Source: Pseudomonadota bacterium (lineage in GTDB: Bacteria > Pseudomonadota > Gammaproteobacteria > Steroidobacterales > Steroidobacteraceae). Taken from it: a stretch of DNA of 64,000 nucleotides. The position numbers and the translations under genes were made by a program. Location of the stretch: the NCBI GenBank assembly GCA_037200975.1, contig JBBCGI010000001.1:1302001-1366000 (forward strand). Reading direction: 5' to 3'. Shown here one piece after another: positions 34,481 to 44,455 of this stretch (positions within the stretch are counted from its first letter, which is position 1; the number at the start of each line of letters is the position of its first letter). A model generated the notes under the pieces. It made no database searches. It had not been told where the DNA came from and saw only the letters and a list, made by a program, of their open reading frames with translations.

Positions 34481-35731
34481 ATGGCGTTACCCCTCGACGG
34501 CATCAAGGTCATCGACTTCACGGGCGTGCAGGCAGGCCCTGCGTGCACACAATTGTTTGCCTGGCTCGGCGCCGACGTACTGAAGGTGGAAAAGCCGGGC
34601 GTCGGCGACGTCACGCGCCGGCAGCTGCGCGACATTCCCAATCTGGATGCGCTGTACTTCACGATGCTCAACAGCAACAAGCGTTCGCTGGAGCTCGACA
34701 CCAAGACCGCGGAAGGCAAGGCGATCCTCGAGAAGCTGATCCGCCAGGCCGACATCCTGGTGGAGAACTTCGCGCCCGGGGCGATGGACCGCATGGGTTT
34801 CACCTGGGAGCACATCCACGAGATCAATCCGCGGCTCATCTTCGGCTCGGTCAAGGGCTTCAGCGAAGGCTCGCCGTACGAGGACCTCAAGGTTTACGAA
34901 AACGTGGCGCAGTGCGCAGGTGGCGCCGCGTCGACCACCGGTTTCTGGGACGGTCCGCCGGTGGTCAGCGGCGCCGCCCTTGGCGACAGCAACACCGGCA
35001 TGCATCTCGCCATCGGCCTGCTCGCGGCGCTGCTCCATCGCGAGAAAACCGGCCTCGGCCAGAAGGTCGCGATGTCGATGCAGGACGCAGTTCTGAATCT
35101 CTGCCGCGTGAAGATGCGCGACCAGGAACGACTCGAGCACGTCGGCTTTCTCGAGGAATACCCGCAGTACCCCAATGGAAAATTCGGCGATGCCGTGCCG
35201 CGCGGCGGCAATGCCGGCGGCGGTGGACAGCCAGGCTGGATCTTGAAGTGCAAGGGCTGGGAGACCGACCCGAACGCGTATATCTACTTCACCATCCAGG
35301 AACAGAACTGGGAACGCACCTGCGATGCCATCGGCAAGCCCGAGTGGAAAACCGACCCAGCCTACGCCACCGCGAAAGCGCGCCAGCCGCACATCTTCGA
35401 GATCTTCGCGCTGATCGAGAAGCAGTTGGCCGACAAGACCAAGTTCGAAGCAGTCGAGATGCTGCGCCAATTCGACGTGCCCTGCGCACCGGTGTTGTCC
35501 ATGAAGGAAATCGCGTACGACCCGGCGCTGCGCGCCAGCGGCAGCGTGGTCGAGGTCGAGCAGGAAGGCCGCGGCAAGTACCTCACCATCGGCTGCCCGA
35601 TGAAGTTCTCGAGCTTCAAGCCGACCATCAAGGGCGCGCCTTTGTTGGGCGAACACACCGGCGAAGTGCTGGCCGAGCTCGGCTACAACGCCGGGCAGAT
35701 CGCCGCGTTGCGCGCCCAGAAAGTAGTTTGA
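34481..35731 (+). CDS. frc: Formyl-CoA:oxalate CoA-transferase
   Basis: 416 residues, exactly the length of E. coli Frc/YfdW. A class III CoA-transferase that moves CoA from formyl-CoA to oxalate. The catalytic Asp169 falls at the expected position ([12 protein letters not shown]), and the glycine loop GGGGQPGW that shields the active site is intact. Helix [20 protein letters not shown] also matches the family. First gene of the oxalate operon; oxc follows after 12 bases. Cytoplasmic. Confidence 0.96.
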   Translation: MALPLDGIKVIDFTGVQAGPACTQLFAWLGADVLKVEKPGVGDVTRRQLRDIPNLDALYFTMLNSNKRSLELDTKTAEGKAILEKLIRQADILVENFAPGAMDRMGFTWEHIHEINPRLIFGSVKGFSEGSPYEDLKVYENVAQCAGGAASTTGFWDGPPVVSGAALGDSNTGMHLAIGLLAALLHREKTGLGQKVAMSMQDAVLNLCRVKMRDQERLEHVGFLEEYPQYPNGKFGDAVPRGGNAGGGGQPGWILKCKGWETDPNAYIYFTIQEQNWERTCDAIGKPEWKTDPAYATAKARQPHIFEIFALIEKQLADKTKFEAVEMLRQFDVPCAPVLSMKEIAYDPALRASGSVVEVEQEGRGKYLTIGCPMKFSSFKPTIKGAPLLGEHTGEVLAELGYNAGQIAALRAQKVV

Positions 35732-35743
35732 GGGGGCGCCGCC

Positions 35744-37447
35744 ATGGAAAACGCAAACCGCATCACGAACGGATTTCACCTGGTCATCGATGCGCTTAAG
35801 GCCAACGGCTTCGACACGATCTACGGCGTGGCCGGCATCCCGGTGACTGATCTTGCGCGCCTGGCGCAGGCCGAAGGCATCCGCTACGTCGGGTTCCGCC
35901 ACGAGCAATCGGCCGGTAACGCCGCGGCGATCAGCGGCTACCTCACGCAGAGGCCGGGCCTGTGCCTCACCGTTTCCGCGCCCGGATTTCTCAACGGCAT
36001 GGTGTCGCTGGCCAACGCGACCACCAACGGCTTCCCGATGATCCAGATCAGCGGCTCGAGCGAGCGCGAGATCATCGACCTGCAACAGGGCGACTACGAA
36101 GAGCTCGACCAGTTGAACGCCGCCAAGCCCTACACCAAGGCGGCGTACCGCATCAGCCGCGTCGAAGACATCGGCATCGGCGTGGCGCGGGCCATTCGCG
36201 CCGCAGTCTCGGGCCGGCCCGGCGGCGTGTATCTGGATCTTCCGGCCAAGGTGTTGTCGTCGACGCTCGACGCGGAGTGCGGCACGAAATCGCTGATCCG
36301 CGTGGTCGACGCGGCCCCGCGCCAGCTTCCGGCGCCCGAGTCCGTGCAACGCGCGCTCGACGTGCTGGCCGCGGCCGAGCGCCCGCTCATCATCCTCGGC
36401 AAGGGCGCGGCGTACGCGCAGGCGGACGCGGACATCCGCGCCTTCATCGAGAAGACCGGGATTCCGTTCCTGCCGATGTCCATGGCGAAAGGCCTGCTGC
36501 CGGACGATCATCCGCAGTCCGCCGCGGCGGCGCGTTCGTACGTGCTGGCGAATGCCGACGCGGTGATGCTGATCGGCGCGCGCCTCAACTGGTTGTTAGG
36601 CCACGGGCGCAGCCCGCAGTGGTCCGCCACGGCGCGTTTCATCCAGCTCGACATCCTCGCCACCGAGATGGACAGCAACCGCGCCATCGCCGCGCCGGTC
36701 GCGGGCGACATCGCCTCCTCCATCGCCACGCTGCTCGCGATGCTCGACCGGCGCAAGATCCAGCCGCGCGCCGCGTGGCTCGCGGAGATCGCGCCGCGCA
36801 AGCAGAAGAACCTGGCGGGAATGGCGGCACACCTCGCGGCCAAACCCGCGCTAATGGATTTCTACAGCGCGCTCGGCGCCATCAAAGGTGTGCTGGCGGA
36901 CAAACCCGAGGTTTTCCTCGTCAACGAAGGCGCGAACACGCTGGACATCACGCGCAACGTCATAGACATGCAGGCGCCGCGCAAACGCCTCGACACCGGC
37001 ACCTGGGGCGTGATGGGCATCGGCATGGGTTACGCGATCGGCGCGGCGGTGGCCGGCGGAAAACCGGTGGTCGCGATCGTCGGCGACAGCGCCTTCGGCT
37101 TCAGCGGCATGGAGCTCGAGACGCTGTGTCGCTACAACCTGCCGATCGTCACCGTCATTTTCAACAATGGCGGCATCTATCGCGGCGATGACGTCAACCG
37201 CAGCGGCGGCAGCGACCCGGCGCCGACCGTGCTCATGAAGCAGGCGCGCTACGAAACGCTGATCGAAGCGTTTGGCGGCGTGGGTTATTTCGCCGTCGAT
37301 CCGGCGTCGCTCGCCAAGGCGTTGACCGACGCGCTCGCCTCGGGAAAACCGTCGCTGATCAACTGCGCGATCGACCCGAAGGCGGGCACCGAGAGCGGCC
37401 ACATCGGCAACCTCAATCCGCAAGACACGCTGGCGCAGAAAAAATAA
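35744..37447 (+). CDS. oxc: Oxalyl-CoA decarboxylase
   Basis: 567 residues, a thiamine-diphosphate enzyme converting oxalyl-CoA to formyl-CoA and CO2. The N-terminal ThDP Glu is in FRHEQSAGNAA, the ADP-activator/CoA domain is in the middle, and the C-terminal ThDP motif is GDSAFGFSGMELETLCRYNLPIVTVIFNNGGIY. GTWGVMGIGMGYAIGAA is typical of Oxc. With Frc it makes a closed cycle that degrades oxalate and regenerates formyl-CoA for the next round. Confidence 0.96.
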   Translation: MENANRITNGFHLVIDALKANGFDTIYGVAGIPVTDLARLAQAEGIRYVGFRHEQSAGNAAAISGYLTQRPGLCLTVSAPGFLNGMVSLANATTNGFPMIQISGSSEREIIDLQQGDYEELDQLNAAKPYTKAAYRISRVEDIGIGVARAIRAAVSGRPGGVYLDLPAKVLSSTLDAECGTKSLIRVVDAAPRQLPAPESVQRALDVLAAAERPLIILGKGAAYAQADADIRAFIEKTGIPFLPMSMAKGLLPDDHPQSAAAARSYVLANADAVMLIGARLNWLLGHGRSPQWSATARFIQLDILATEMDSNRAIAAPVAGDIASSIATLLAMLDRRKIQPRAAWLAEIAPRKQKNLAGMAAHLAAKPALMDFYSALGAIKGVLADKPEVFLVNEGANTLDITRNVIDMQAPRKRLDTGTWGVMGIGMGYAIGAAVAGGKPVVAIVGDSAFGFSGMELETLCRYNLPIVTVIFNNGGIYRGDDVNRSGGSDPAPTVLMKQARYETLIEAFGGVGYFAVDPASLAKALTDALASGKPSLINCAIDPKAGTESGHIGNLNPQDTLAQKK

Positions 37448-37472
37448 TACGCCCCGCACAGGAGTTGCGCCC

Positions 37473-37919
37473 ATGGACGAGACCTTTTCGCTGGCTGAAA
37501 CGATCCTCGAACACATCTCCGATGCCGTCATCTATGCGGACGACACCGGCACGATCATGCGGTGGAACCCCGCCGCGGCCACGTTGTTCGGCTACAGCGC
37601 GGCGGAGGCGCTGGGTCAGAAACTCGATCTCATCATCCCGCCCGAACTGCGGGAGGCCCATTGGCGCGGCTTCGACGCAGCGACTTCGAGCGGCGTCATG
37701 GATCTCAAGGGCCGCCCCACGCTGACGCGCGCGCGACACCGCAACGGCCACAAGCTGTACATCGAAATGAGTTTCGGCCTGGTCAAGTGTTACGGCGGGC
37801 TCATGAAGTGTGGCGCCGTCGCGGTGGCGCGCAACGCGGGCGAGCGCGCCCAAACACTGCATGCGCGCTCCAACGGCGGCAATGGCGAAAACGGCAGCCA
37901 CGGCTCGGAGAGCGCGTGA
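37473..37919 (+). CDS. Stand-alone PAS-domain protein inside the oxalate operon
   Basis: 148 residues made almost wholly of one PAS domain (about 5-125: LAETILEHISDAVIYADDTGTIMRWNPAAATLFGYSAAEALGQ). The short Gly/Asn/Ser-rich tail (NGGNGENGSHGSES) follows. There is no output domain, helix-turn-helix or membrane segment. It starts after a clear AGGAG and its stop overlaps the ligase start (TGATG). Embedding between two metabolic genes suggests a cytoplasmic ligand or redox sensor that acts on an enzyme or a regulator of the oxalate pathway. Cys residues in LVKCYGGLMKCGAV could be redox-active. No defined partner is visible. Confidence 0.85.
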   Translation: MDETFSLAETILEHISDAVIYADDTGTIMRWNPAAATLFGYSAAEALGQKLDLIIPPELREAHWRGFDAATSSGVMDLKGRPTLTRARHRNGHKLYIEMSFGLVKCYGGLMKCGAVAVARNAGERAQTLHARSNGGNGENGSHGSESA

Positions 37920-39412
37920 TGGCGCCGGCAACCCTCGCCCATTTATTCGCCGACCCGGCATCGCCGGAAGCCGCGATCGTCGACGACGCCACGGGTCTTA
38001 CTACTTCCTATCGCGCCCTGTCCGACCAGGTCGAGCGGCTGGCCGAAACCCTGAGCGGCGCGGGGTTCGGGCGCGGCGAGGCGGTGGCGCTGATCCTGCC
38101 GAACGGTGTCGAGCTGCTCGTGTTGTGCCTGGCGCTGACGCGCGCGGGCCTGATCGCCGCGCCACTGGACCCCGCCTCGACGCAACACGAGCTCGCGGGT
38201 CTCATCGCCGACATACAGGCGCGCGCAATCGTGACCCGCATCGACAACGCCGTGGCCGTAAATGCGGCGACGGTGCTCGGCACGTCGATCTTCACCGCGT
38301 CCCTCGATAGCGCCGGATTCGTGCGCCTCGACGGAATCGTCACGAAGCCACGCGGCGCGCCCGCGCCGCCGGATGCCAACGACGTCGCGTTCTATCTACA
38401 CACCAGCGGCACCTCGGAAAAACCCAAAGTCGTGCCACTCACACACGCCAATGTGACGCTGTCGGCGCGCAACATCGCCGCGCACTACGCCCTCACGCCG
38501 GCCGATCGCAGCCTCGTCGTGGTGCCGCTGTTCCACGGACATGGGCTGATCGGCAGCACGCTGTCGACGCTCGCCTCGGGCGGCGCGGTCATCGTGCCGC
38601 CACGATTCTCGGCATCGCGTTTCTGGCAGGCATTCCACGAACATCGCGCCACCTGGTACACCGCCGTGCCCACGATCCACCAGGTGTTGCTCGAGCGTGC
38701 CGACGCCGACGGTGCGCCGCGCGCCGGACTCCGTTTCATCCGTTCCTGCTCCGCGCCGATCGCGGATACGGTTGTGCTGATGCTCGAGCGCCGCCTGGGT
38801 GCACCCGTCATCGAAGCGTACGGACTCACCGAGGCCAGCCACCAGGTGGCGTCGAATCCGCTGCCGCCACGCGTGCGCGTGAACAGCACGGTCGGCATTC
38901 CCACCGGCGTCCAGGTCGCGCTGCTGGAAGGGTCGGAGATCGTGCTGCGCGGCCCGACATTGACGCGCGGCTATCGCAACAACACGGAGGCGACCGCCGC
39001 GGCGTTCGCCGACGGCTGGTTTCGCACCGGCGATATCGGCTGCCTCGACAGTGCGGGGTATCTGCGGATCACGGGCCGGATCAAGGATCTCATCAACCGC
39101 GGCGGCGAGAAAATCTCGCCCGTGGAAATCGAGTCCGTGCTGCTGTCGCACCCGGCCATCGCGGAGGCCGCGGTGTTTCCTGTGCCCGATCCGAAGTACG
39201 GCGAAGAGGTCGAGGCGGCGGTGGTGCTGAGACGCGATGCGGATCCGGAAACGCTGCGCTCGTTCTGCCGCGAGCGGCTCACCGCTTTCAAGGTGCCGCG
39301 GCGCATCCGCATCGTGACCGAACTACCGAAGAACGCGCTCGGCAAGTTGAAACGACACGCGTTGACCGAGATGTTTGCTGCGCCAACTCCATCACGCGCG
39401 AGCGCCGCGTGA
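37919..39412 (+). CDS. Oxalate--CoA ligase-like AMP-forming synthetase (AAE3-type)
   Basis: 497 residues of the adenylate-forming family. The phosphate loop is TSGTSEKPKVVPLTH, the A5 motif is AYGLTEASHQVASNPLPP, and the hinge and Lys regions are YLRITGRIKDLINRGGEKISPVE and LPKNALGKLKR. The SNPLPP and NRGGEKI stretches match plant and fungal AAE3 oxalyl-CoA synthetases. It would supply oxalyl-CoA by ATP as an entry to the Frc/Oxc cycle. It overlaps the PAS gene stop and the next gene start (GTGA). Confidence 0.9.
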   Translation: MAPATLAHLFADPASPEAAIVDDATGLTTSYRALSDQVERLAETLSGAGFGRGEAVALILPNGVELLVLCLALTRAGLIAAPLDPASTQHELAGLIADIQARAIVTRIDNAVAVNAATVLGTSIFTASLDSAGFVRLDGIVTKPRGAPAPPDANDVAFYLHTSGTSEKPKVVPLTHANVTLSARNIAAHYALTPADRSLVVVPLFHGHGLIGSTLSTLASGGAVIVPPRFSASRFWQAFHEHRATWYTAVPTIHQVLLERADADGAPRAGLRFIRSCSAPIADTVVLMLERRLGAPVIEAYGLTEASHQVASNPLPPRVRVNSTVGIPTGVQVALLEGSEIVLRGPTLTRGYRNNTEATAAAFADGWFRTGDIGCLDSAGYLRITGRIKDLINRGGEKISPVEIESVLLSHPAIAEAAVFPVPDPKYGEEVEAAVVLRRDADPETLRSFCRERLTAFKVPRRIRIVTELPKNALGKLKRHALTEMFAAPTPSRASAA

Positions 39413-40089
39413 TCGACCTGCTCGCGCCGGATGCGCGCTCCGAGCGGCGGCTGGCGATCGGGCTGGCGCTGATCGCCGGCTACGTGGACGCGTATTCGCT
39501 GATCTCCTATGGCCTGTACGTCTCGTTCATGAGCGGCAACACCACGCAGTCCGGCTCTTCGCTCGGGCACGGCATGCCGGCAGCGGCGCTGCCCGCGGTG
39601 CTGGCGATCGTTGCGTTCCTGTTCGGTTCGTTCGCCGGCACCTGGATCGCGCGCTCCAAACTACCGCATGCGCGCCAGGCGCTGTTCGGCGCCATCGCGG
39701 CGGTGCTCGCGGTCATCATCTTCGGCACCGCGCTCGACAACAATGCCTGGCCCGCCCTGCTCGGCATTCCGCTGCTCGCGGCGGCCATGGGCGTGATGAA
39801 CGCCACCCACTCCCACGTCGGCGCGGAGCCGATGAGCATCACGTTCGTGACCGGCACGCTGCACAAGACCGGAACGCACCTCGCGCTGGCGCTGCGGCAT
39901 GAATCCGTGCCGGATGCACAGGGCCCGTGGGATACACACCTGCGCCGCGCCGGTGTCGTGGCCAGCGTGTGGCTGGGTTTTTTCTGCGGCACCATCGTGT
40001 CCGCATTCGCGAGCCTGCGTTTCGGTGAGTGGGCTTTGTTGTTGCCGTTGTCCGCGCTGCTCGCGCTGATCCTGCCACGGCGCCGCTGA
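39409..40089 (+). CDS. YoaK/DUF1275-family membrane protein
   Basis: 226 residues with about six hydrophobic helices and the DUF1275 motifs AGYVDAYSLISYGLYVSFMSGNTT near the N-terminus and GTLHKTGTHLALAL in the middle. It starts with GTG inside the ligase stop (GTGA). Function is unknown for the family. As the last gene of the oxalate operon it is a candidate for carboxylate transport, since no OxlT-type antiporter is seen; this is only a positional inference. Confidence 0.88.
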   Translation: MIDLLAPDARSERRLAIGLALIAGYVDAYSLISYGLYVSFMSGNTTQSGSSLGHGMPAAALPAVLAIVAFLFGSFAGTWIARSKLPHARQALFGAIAAVLAVIIFGTALDNNAWPALLGIPLLAAAMGVMNATHSHVGAEPMSITFVTGTLHKTGTHLALALRHESVPDAQGPWDTHLRRAGVVASVWLGFFCGTIVSAFASLRFGEWALLLPLSALLALILPRRR

Positions 40090-40203
40090 TCGCGGCCTAA
40101 CAATTTTCCATGGTGTACGAATTTCCGCTGTAACTGCTGGTGACACCTTCTCGCGACCTGGTTGATCGACGCTACCTGCCGGCGCAGCAAGAACGGGTCG
40201 GTC

Positions 40204-41685
40204 ATGTCGAAAACCATCAGAGTGCAGCGGGCGTCAATCTCTCCCATCGCCGTGTCCCTGGCCGCGACCCTGCTGCTGGCGATCGCGGGCTGCGCCGGTT
40301 ATTCGGGCATCCACGGCGAAGAACGCGCACTGGATCCACAGGCGCTGGCGTTCAGTCCAGATGCCGCCGGCGATGCGGTCTTCGCGGCAGGAGACTGGCC
40401 ACGCAGCGATTGGTGGTCGACATTCGGCGACGCGAAACTCGACGCATTGGTTTCCCAGGCGCTCACGGGCAATCCCGGGCTGCGCGCCGCGGAAGCGCGG
40501 GTGCGCGTCGCCCACGCGATGGCAGGGGCGGCACGCGCCGCACTTTTACCCACGCTCGATCTGAACGCCGATGCGGCGCGCCAGCGCCTGAGCGAGAACG
40601 ACATCATCTACGGGCCCATTGCCGGTAGTTGGGTGAACGAAGGCCGCGCCACCCTCGACTTCGGCTACGAATTCGATTTCTGGGGCAAGAATCATCATGA
40701 ACTCGCCGCCGCGCTCGGCGACGCACGTGCGGCGGAAGCGGACGACGCCGCGGCGCGGCTGTTGCTCGCGAGTGCGGTAACGCAGACGTATTTCCAGTTG
40801 CAGACCGACATCGCCCTGGCCGGCGTGGCGCGGCAGACACTCGCCGAGCGCGAGGGCCTGCGCGAGCTGAATCGGCAACGCGCGAGCCGCGGACTCGACA
40901 CGACGATTCCATCGCGGCAATCGGCGCAGCAGGTGGCCTCCTCACGCGTCGACGTGTCGGCCGCGGATGCGGCCGTCGCGCTCAGCCGCCATCAGCTGGC
41001 GGCGCTGGCCGGCCTCGGACCCGACGCCGCCCTCGACGTGTTGCCCACGCTTCAGACATACGAGGATGCGGTGCCGCTGCCCGGCAACGTGCCCGCCGAC
41101 CTTCTCGCACGCCGGCCGGACGTCGCCGCGCAACGATTCCGCGCCGAAGCGGCCGCGGCGCGCATCGGCGCCGCAAAGGCGGATTTTTTTCCCAACGTGA
41201 ACCTCGCGGCCTTCGTCGGCGTCGAGGCTCTCACCGTGCACGGCCTCGATCTTTTCAAGAGTGGCAGCCGGACGGCCGGTATCTCTCCGGCGATTCACTT
41301 GCCGCTGTTCGAAGGCGGGCGCCTGCGCGCCGATCTGCGCGGGCGCTACGGTGAATACGACGTCGCCATCGCTCACTACAACGGCACGCTGCTGGTGGCG
41401 CTGCGCCAGGTCGCCGACCAGGTCGTGAGCCTGCGGGCGGCGCGGCAGCAGCTCATCGACCAGGCAGAGGCGCAGGCCGCCGCCGCGGATGCCTACCGGC
41501 TCACGCTCGATCGCTACCGCGCGGGGCTCTCGAACTACCTCGACGTATTGATCAACGAAGAAAGACTGCTCGCCGAACGCCACAAACAGGTCCAGCTGCA
41601 GGGAAGGAATCTCGCGCTGACAGTCGACATGATCCGCGCGCTCGGCGGCGGCTATCACACACCACAAACCACTGCCGGGAACTAA
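40204..41685 (+). CDS. Outer-membrane efflux lipoprotein, NodT family
   Basis: 493 residues, start at 40204 (MSKTIRVQ), which is followed by a lipoprotein signal with lipobox LLLAIAGC. The TolC-like double repeat is evident (DALVSQALTGNPGLRAAEARVRVAHAMAG and the second half DLLARRPDVAAQRFRAEAAAARIGAAKADFFPNV). It forms the trimeric outer-membrane channel for the EmrAB-type pump encoded next (2 bases away). Known NodT members export drugs and aromatic compounds. Confidence 0.94.
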   Translation: MSKTIRVQRASISPIAVSLAATLLLAIAGCAGYSGIHGEERALDPQALAFSPDAAGDAVFAAGDWPRSDWWSTFGDAKLDALVSQALTGNPGLRAAEARVRVAHAMAGAARAALLPTLDLNADAARQRLSENDIIYGPIAGSWVNEGRATLDFGYEFDFWGKNHHELAAALGDARAAEADDAAARLLLASAVTQTYFQLQTDIALAGVARQTLAEREGLRELNRQRASRGLDTTIPSRQSAQQVASSRVDVSAADAAVALSRHQLAALAGLGPDAALDVLPTLQTYEDAVPLPGNVPADLLARRPDVAAQRFRAEAAAARIGAAKADFFPNVNLAAFVGVEALTVHGLDLFKSGSRTAGISPAIHLPLFEGGRLRADLRGRYGEYDVAIAHYNGTLLVALRQVADQVVSLRAARQQLIDQAEAQAAAADAYRLTLDRYRAGLSNYLDVLINEERLLAERHKQVQLQGRNLALTVDMIRALGGGYHTPQTTAGN

Positions 41686-41687
41686 CC

Positions 41688-42899
41688 ATGGACGCGACAC
41701 CTGCCCAGACAACACCCGCCGCAGCGCCGCCGGATCACAAACGCCGCCGCGTGTTCGGCGCAATCGCCGCGGTGGTCGCACTGGCCGGCGTGGGCGCCGC
41801 ACTGTGGTGGTGGTTCGACGGCCGCTGGTACGCGTCGAACGACGACGCCTACGTGCGCGGCAATCTCGTGCAGCTCACGCCGCAGATCGCCGGCATCGTC
41901 GTGCGTATCAACAGCGATGAAACGTCGCTGGTGCGCGCCGGCGAGCCGGTGGTCGAGCTCGATCGCGCCGATACCGAAACCTCGCTGGCGCACGCCAAGG
42001 CGGAGCTGGCGCAAACGGTGCGCCGGGTGCGCCAGCTGTTCGCGAATGCGGATTCGATGCGCGCGAACGTCGTGCTGCGCCAGGCGGAGCTCGAACGCGC
42101 GCGCGAGGATCTCGCGCGGCGCACCGGATTGCCGGATCCCGGCGCCGTTTCCGATGAAGAGCGCCGGCACGCGCAGGCTGAATTCGCCACCGCGGTCGCG
42201 GCGCTGCAAGTCGCCCGCCAGCAACTCGCCGCCTCGGATTCGCTGATCGCGCGCACCACGATCCCCGATCACCCGGACGTCGCACAGGCTTCCGCGCAGC
42301 TGCGCACGGCCTATCTTGCGGCGCACCGCACCACGCTGGTCGCGCCGGTGAGCGGCTACGTGGCGAAGCGCACCGTGCAGGTCGGGCAGCAGATCGCCGC
42401 GGGCGCGCCGCTGCTGTCCATCGTGCCGCTCGACCAGGTGTGGGTGGATGCGAACTTCAAGGAAACGGATCTCGAACACGTGCGTATCGGTCAGCCGGTC
42501 ATGCTCACCGCGGACCTCTATGGCGGCGATGTCACGTATCGCGGCCGGGTGGCGGGGCTCGCGCCCGGCACCGGATCCGCGTTCGCGCTGCTGCCGCCGC
42601 AGAACGCGACCGGCAACTGGATCAAGATCGTGCAGCGGCTGCCGGTGCGGATCCAGCTCGACGCGCGCGAGCTGGCCGCCAATCCACTGCGCATCGGGCT
42701 GTCGATGGACGTGGAGATCGACACGCACGATCGCAGCGGACGGACACTGTCCGTGGTGCCGCTCACCCAGCCGGTGGCGGCGACGACGGTGTACGACGGC
42801 ACCCTCGCCGCGGCCGACCTGCTCGCTGGCGAAATCGTGGCGGCGAACCTCGCGCCGCCGGATGAACGGGATCCGCGGCGTCTCGCGAGGCGGGAGTGA
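41688..42899 (+). CDS. EmrA/HlyD-type membrane fusion protein
   Basis: 403 residues. An N-terminal transmembrane helix (about residues 18-45: GAIAAVVALAGVGAALWWWF) is followed by the barrel-sandwich/lipoyl segment (NDDAYVRGNLVQLTPQIAGIV). Then come a long coiled-coil hairpin (about 95-190) and the beta-barrel with VWVDANFKETDLEHVRIGQPV. This is the EmrA signature. It bridges the inner-membrane pump and the NodT channel. Its stop overlaps the pump start. Confidence 0.95.
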   Translation: MDATPAQTTPAAAPPDHKRRRVFGAIAAVVALAGVGAALWWWFDGRWYASNDDAYVRGNLVQLTPQIAGIVVRINSDETSLVRAGEPVVELDRADTETSLAHAKAELAQTVRRVRQLFANADSMRANVVLRQAELERAREDLARRTGLPDPGAVSDEERRHAQAEFATAVAALQVARQQLAASDSLIARTTIPDHPDVAQASAQLRTAYLAAHRTTLVAPVSGYVAKRTVQVGQQIAAGAPLLSIVPLDQVWVDANFKETDLEHVRIGQPVMLTADLYGGDVTYRGRVAGLAPGTGSAFALLPPQNATGNWIKIVQRLPVRIQLDARELAANPLRIGLSMDVEIDTHDRSGRTLSVVPLTQPVAATTVYDGTLAAADLLAGEIVAANLAPPDERDPRRLARRE

Positions 42900-44425
42900 T
42901 GCCACCGCTCACGCCGGGTCGACGCGCAGCGGTAACCGTGTCGTTGTCGCTCGCCGTATTCATGAACGTGCTCGATCTGTCGATCGCCAACGTGGCGATC
43001 CCGACCATCGCCGGGGACCTGGGAGTCAGCGCGGACAACGGCACCTGGCTCATCACCTCGTTTGCGGTTTGCGCCGCCATCGCGATGCCGCTGAGCGGCT
43101 GGTTCGGGCGGCGCTTCGGCGAACTGCGCACCTTCATCTTCTGTACCGCCGCATTCACGGTCGCCTCGCTGCTGTGCGGGCTGGCGGTGGATCTGCCGAT
43201 GCTGATCGCGATGCGCGCGGTGCAGGGCCTGGTGTCCGGGCCGATGATACCGCTGTCGCAGAGCCTGCTGCTCGCTAACTACCCGGACGAACGCAAGAAC
43301 GTGGCGTTGTCGCTGCTGCTGATGGTGACGATCGCCGCGCCGGTGCTCGGCCCCATACTCGGCGGCTGGATCACCGACAACTGGAGCTGGGAGTGGGTGT
43401 TCTTCATCAACGTCCCGATCGGCATCGTCGCCAGTCTGTCCACGGCCTTTCTGCTGCGCGGCCGCGAGACCAAGACCGAGAAGATCCCGATCGACAAGAT
43501 CGGCATCGGCCTGCTGGCGCTGGGCCTCGGCAGCCTGCAGGTGCTGCTGGATCGCGGCAAGGATCTCGACTGGTTCGGTTCCTCGACGATCATCACGCTG
43601 GCGGCGATCGCGCTGATCGCGCTGGTGTTGTTCGTCGCCTGGGAACTCACCGACGAACATCCGGCCGTCGATCTGCGGCTGTTCGCGCGGCGCAATTTCA
43701 CCGTGGGCGCGGTGGCGTTGTGCCTGGGCTACGGCGTCTACTTCGGCAACATCGTGCTGCTGCCGCTGTGGCTGCAGATGCAGTTGGGATACACGGCAAC
43801 CTGGGCGGGGCTCGCGACCGCGCCAGTCGGCATCTTGCCCATATTGTTGTCGCCGTTCGTCGGCCGCTACATGGGGAGCATCGATCTGCGCTGGTGGGCC
43901 ACCGCGAGTTTCGTCTCGTTCGGCTTGGCGGCGTTCCTGTTCTCAGGACTGAACACGCAGGTGACGTTCGGGCAGATCGCGTGGTCGCGCATGGCGCAGG
44001 GGCTCGGCCTCGCGTGCTTCTTTCCGCCGCTCATCGCCGTCGTGATCTCGGGCCTGCCCGCGAACCGCATCGCATCCGCCACCGGGCTCGCCAATACATT
44101 GCGCACGCTCGCCGGCAGCTTCGCCACCTCCCTCACTACCACGGCGTGGGACCGGCGCGAGGCGCTGCACCAGGCGCGGCTCAGCGAGAGCGTCACCGTG
44201 TTCGATCCGGCTGCGCGCGCGGCGGTGGACCAGTTCCAGGTCCTCGGAATGCCAGGCGACACAGCAATCGCCACGATCGAACGCAGCATCGTGCAGCAGG
44301 CCTACATGCTCGCGACGAATGAGTTGTTCTGGTGCTGGGCATGGATTCTGCTGGCGCTGGTTGCCCTCGTCTGGCTGGCCCGGCCACCCTTCGGCGGCAG
44401 CAGCCGGACTCTAGCCACTGAATGA
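42899..44425 (+). CDS. EmrB-type drug efflux transporter (DHA2, 14-helix MFS)
   Basis: 508 residues with 14 predicted helices. DHA2 motifs are visible: LAVFMNVLDLSIANVAIPTIAGDLG (motif D1), WLITSFAVCAAIAMPLSGWFGRRFG and the motif C region PVLGPILGGWITDNWSWEWVF. The start ATG at 42899 overlaps the EmrA stop (TGATG); a GTG one codon earlier is possible. Last gene of the nodT-emrA-emrB operon, exporting hydrophobic compounds by proton antiport. No dedicated regulator of the MarR type is adjacent. Confidence 0.95.
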   Translation: MPPLTPGRRAAVTVSLSLAVFMNVLDLSIANVAIPTIAGDLGVSADNGTWLITSFAVCAAIAMPLSGWFGRRFGELRTFIFCTAAFTVASLLCGLAVDLPMLIAMRAVQGLVSGPMIPLSQSLLLANYPDERKNVALSLLLMVTIAAPVLGPILGGWITDNWSWEWVFFINVPIGIVASLSTAFLLRGRETKTEKIPIDKIGIGLLALGLGSLQVLLDRGKDLDWFGSSTIITLAAIALIALVLFVAWELTDEHPAVDLRLFARRNFTVGAVALCLGYGVYFGNIVLLPLWLQMQLGYTATWAGLATAPVGILPILLSPFVGRYMGSIDLRWWATASFVSFGLAAFLFSGLNTQVTFGQIAWSRMAQGLGLACFFPPLIAVVISGLPANRIASATGLANTLRTLAGSFATSLTTTAWDRREALHQARLSESVTVFDPAARAAVDQFQVLGMPGDTAIATIERSIVQQAYMLATNELFWCWAWILLALVALVWLARPPFGGSSRTLATE

Positions 44426-44445
44426 GCCATGACGCAGGCGCCATA

Positions 44446-44455
44446 CATATATATG
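44446..44455. promoter_or_regulatory. AT-rich palindrome CATATATATG upstream of the FixJ-type regulator
   Basis: A 10-base self-complementary AT island in GC-rich DNA, about 20 bases after the efflux pump stop and 113 bases before the regulator start. Most likely part of a promoter or an easily melting site. Confidence 0.35.

Noticed and set aside
34487-36511. 674-codon minus-strand frame across frc and oxc
   Set aside because: Antisense shadow. The sense genes match Frc and Oxc in full length and catalytic residues.
37562-37918. 119-codon extension of the AMP-forming ligase into the PAS gene
   Set aside because: Arg-rich out-of-frame reading of the PAS gene. The ligase start at 37919 overlaps the PAS stop as TGATG.
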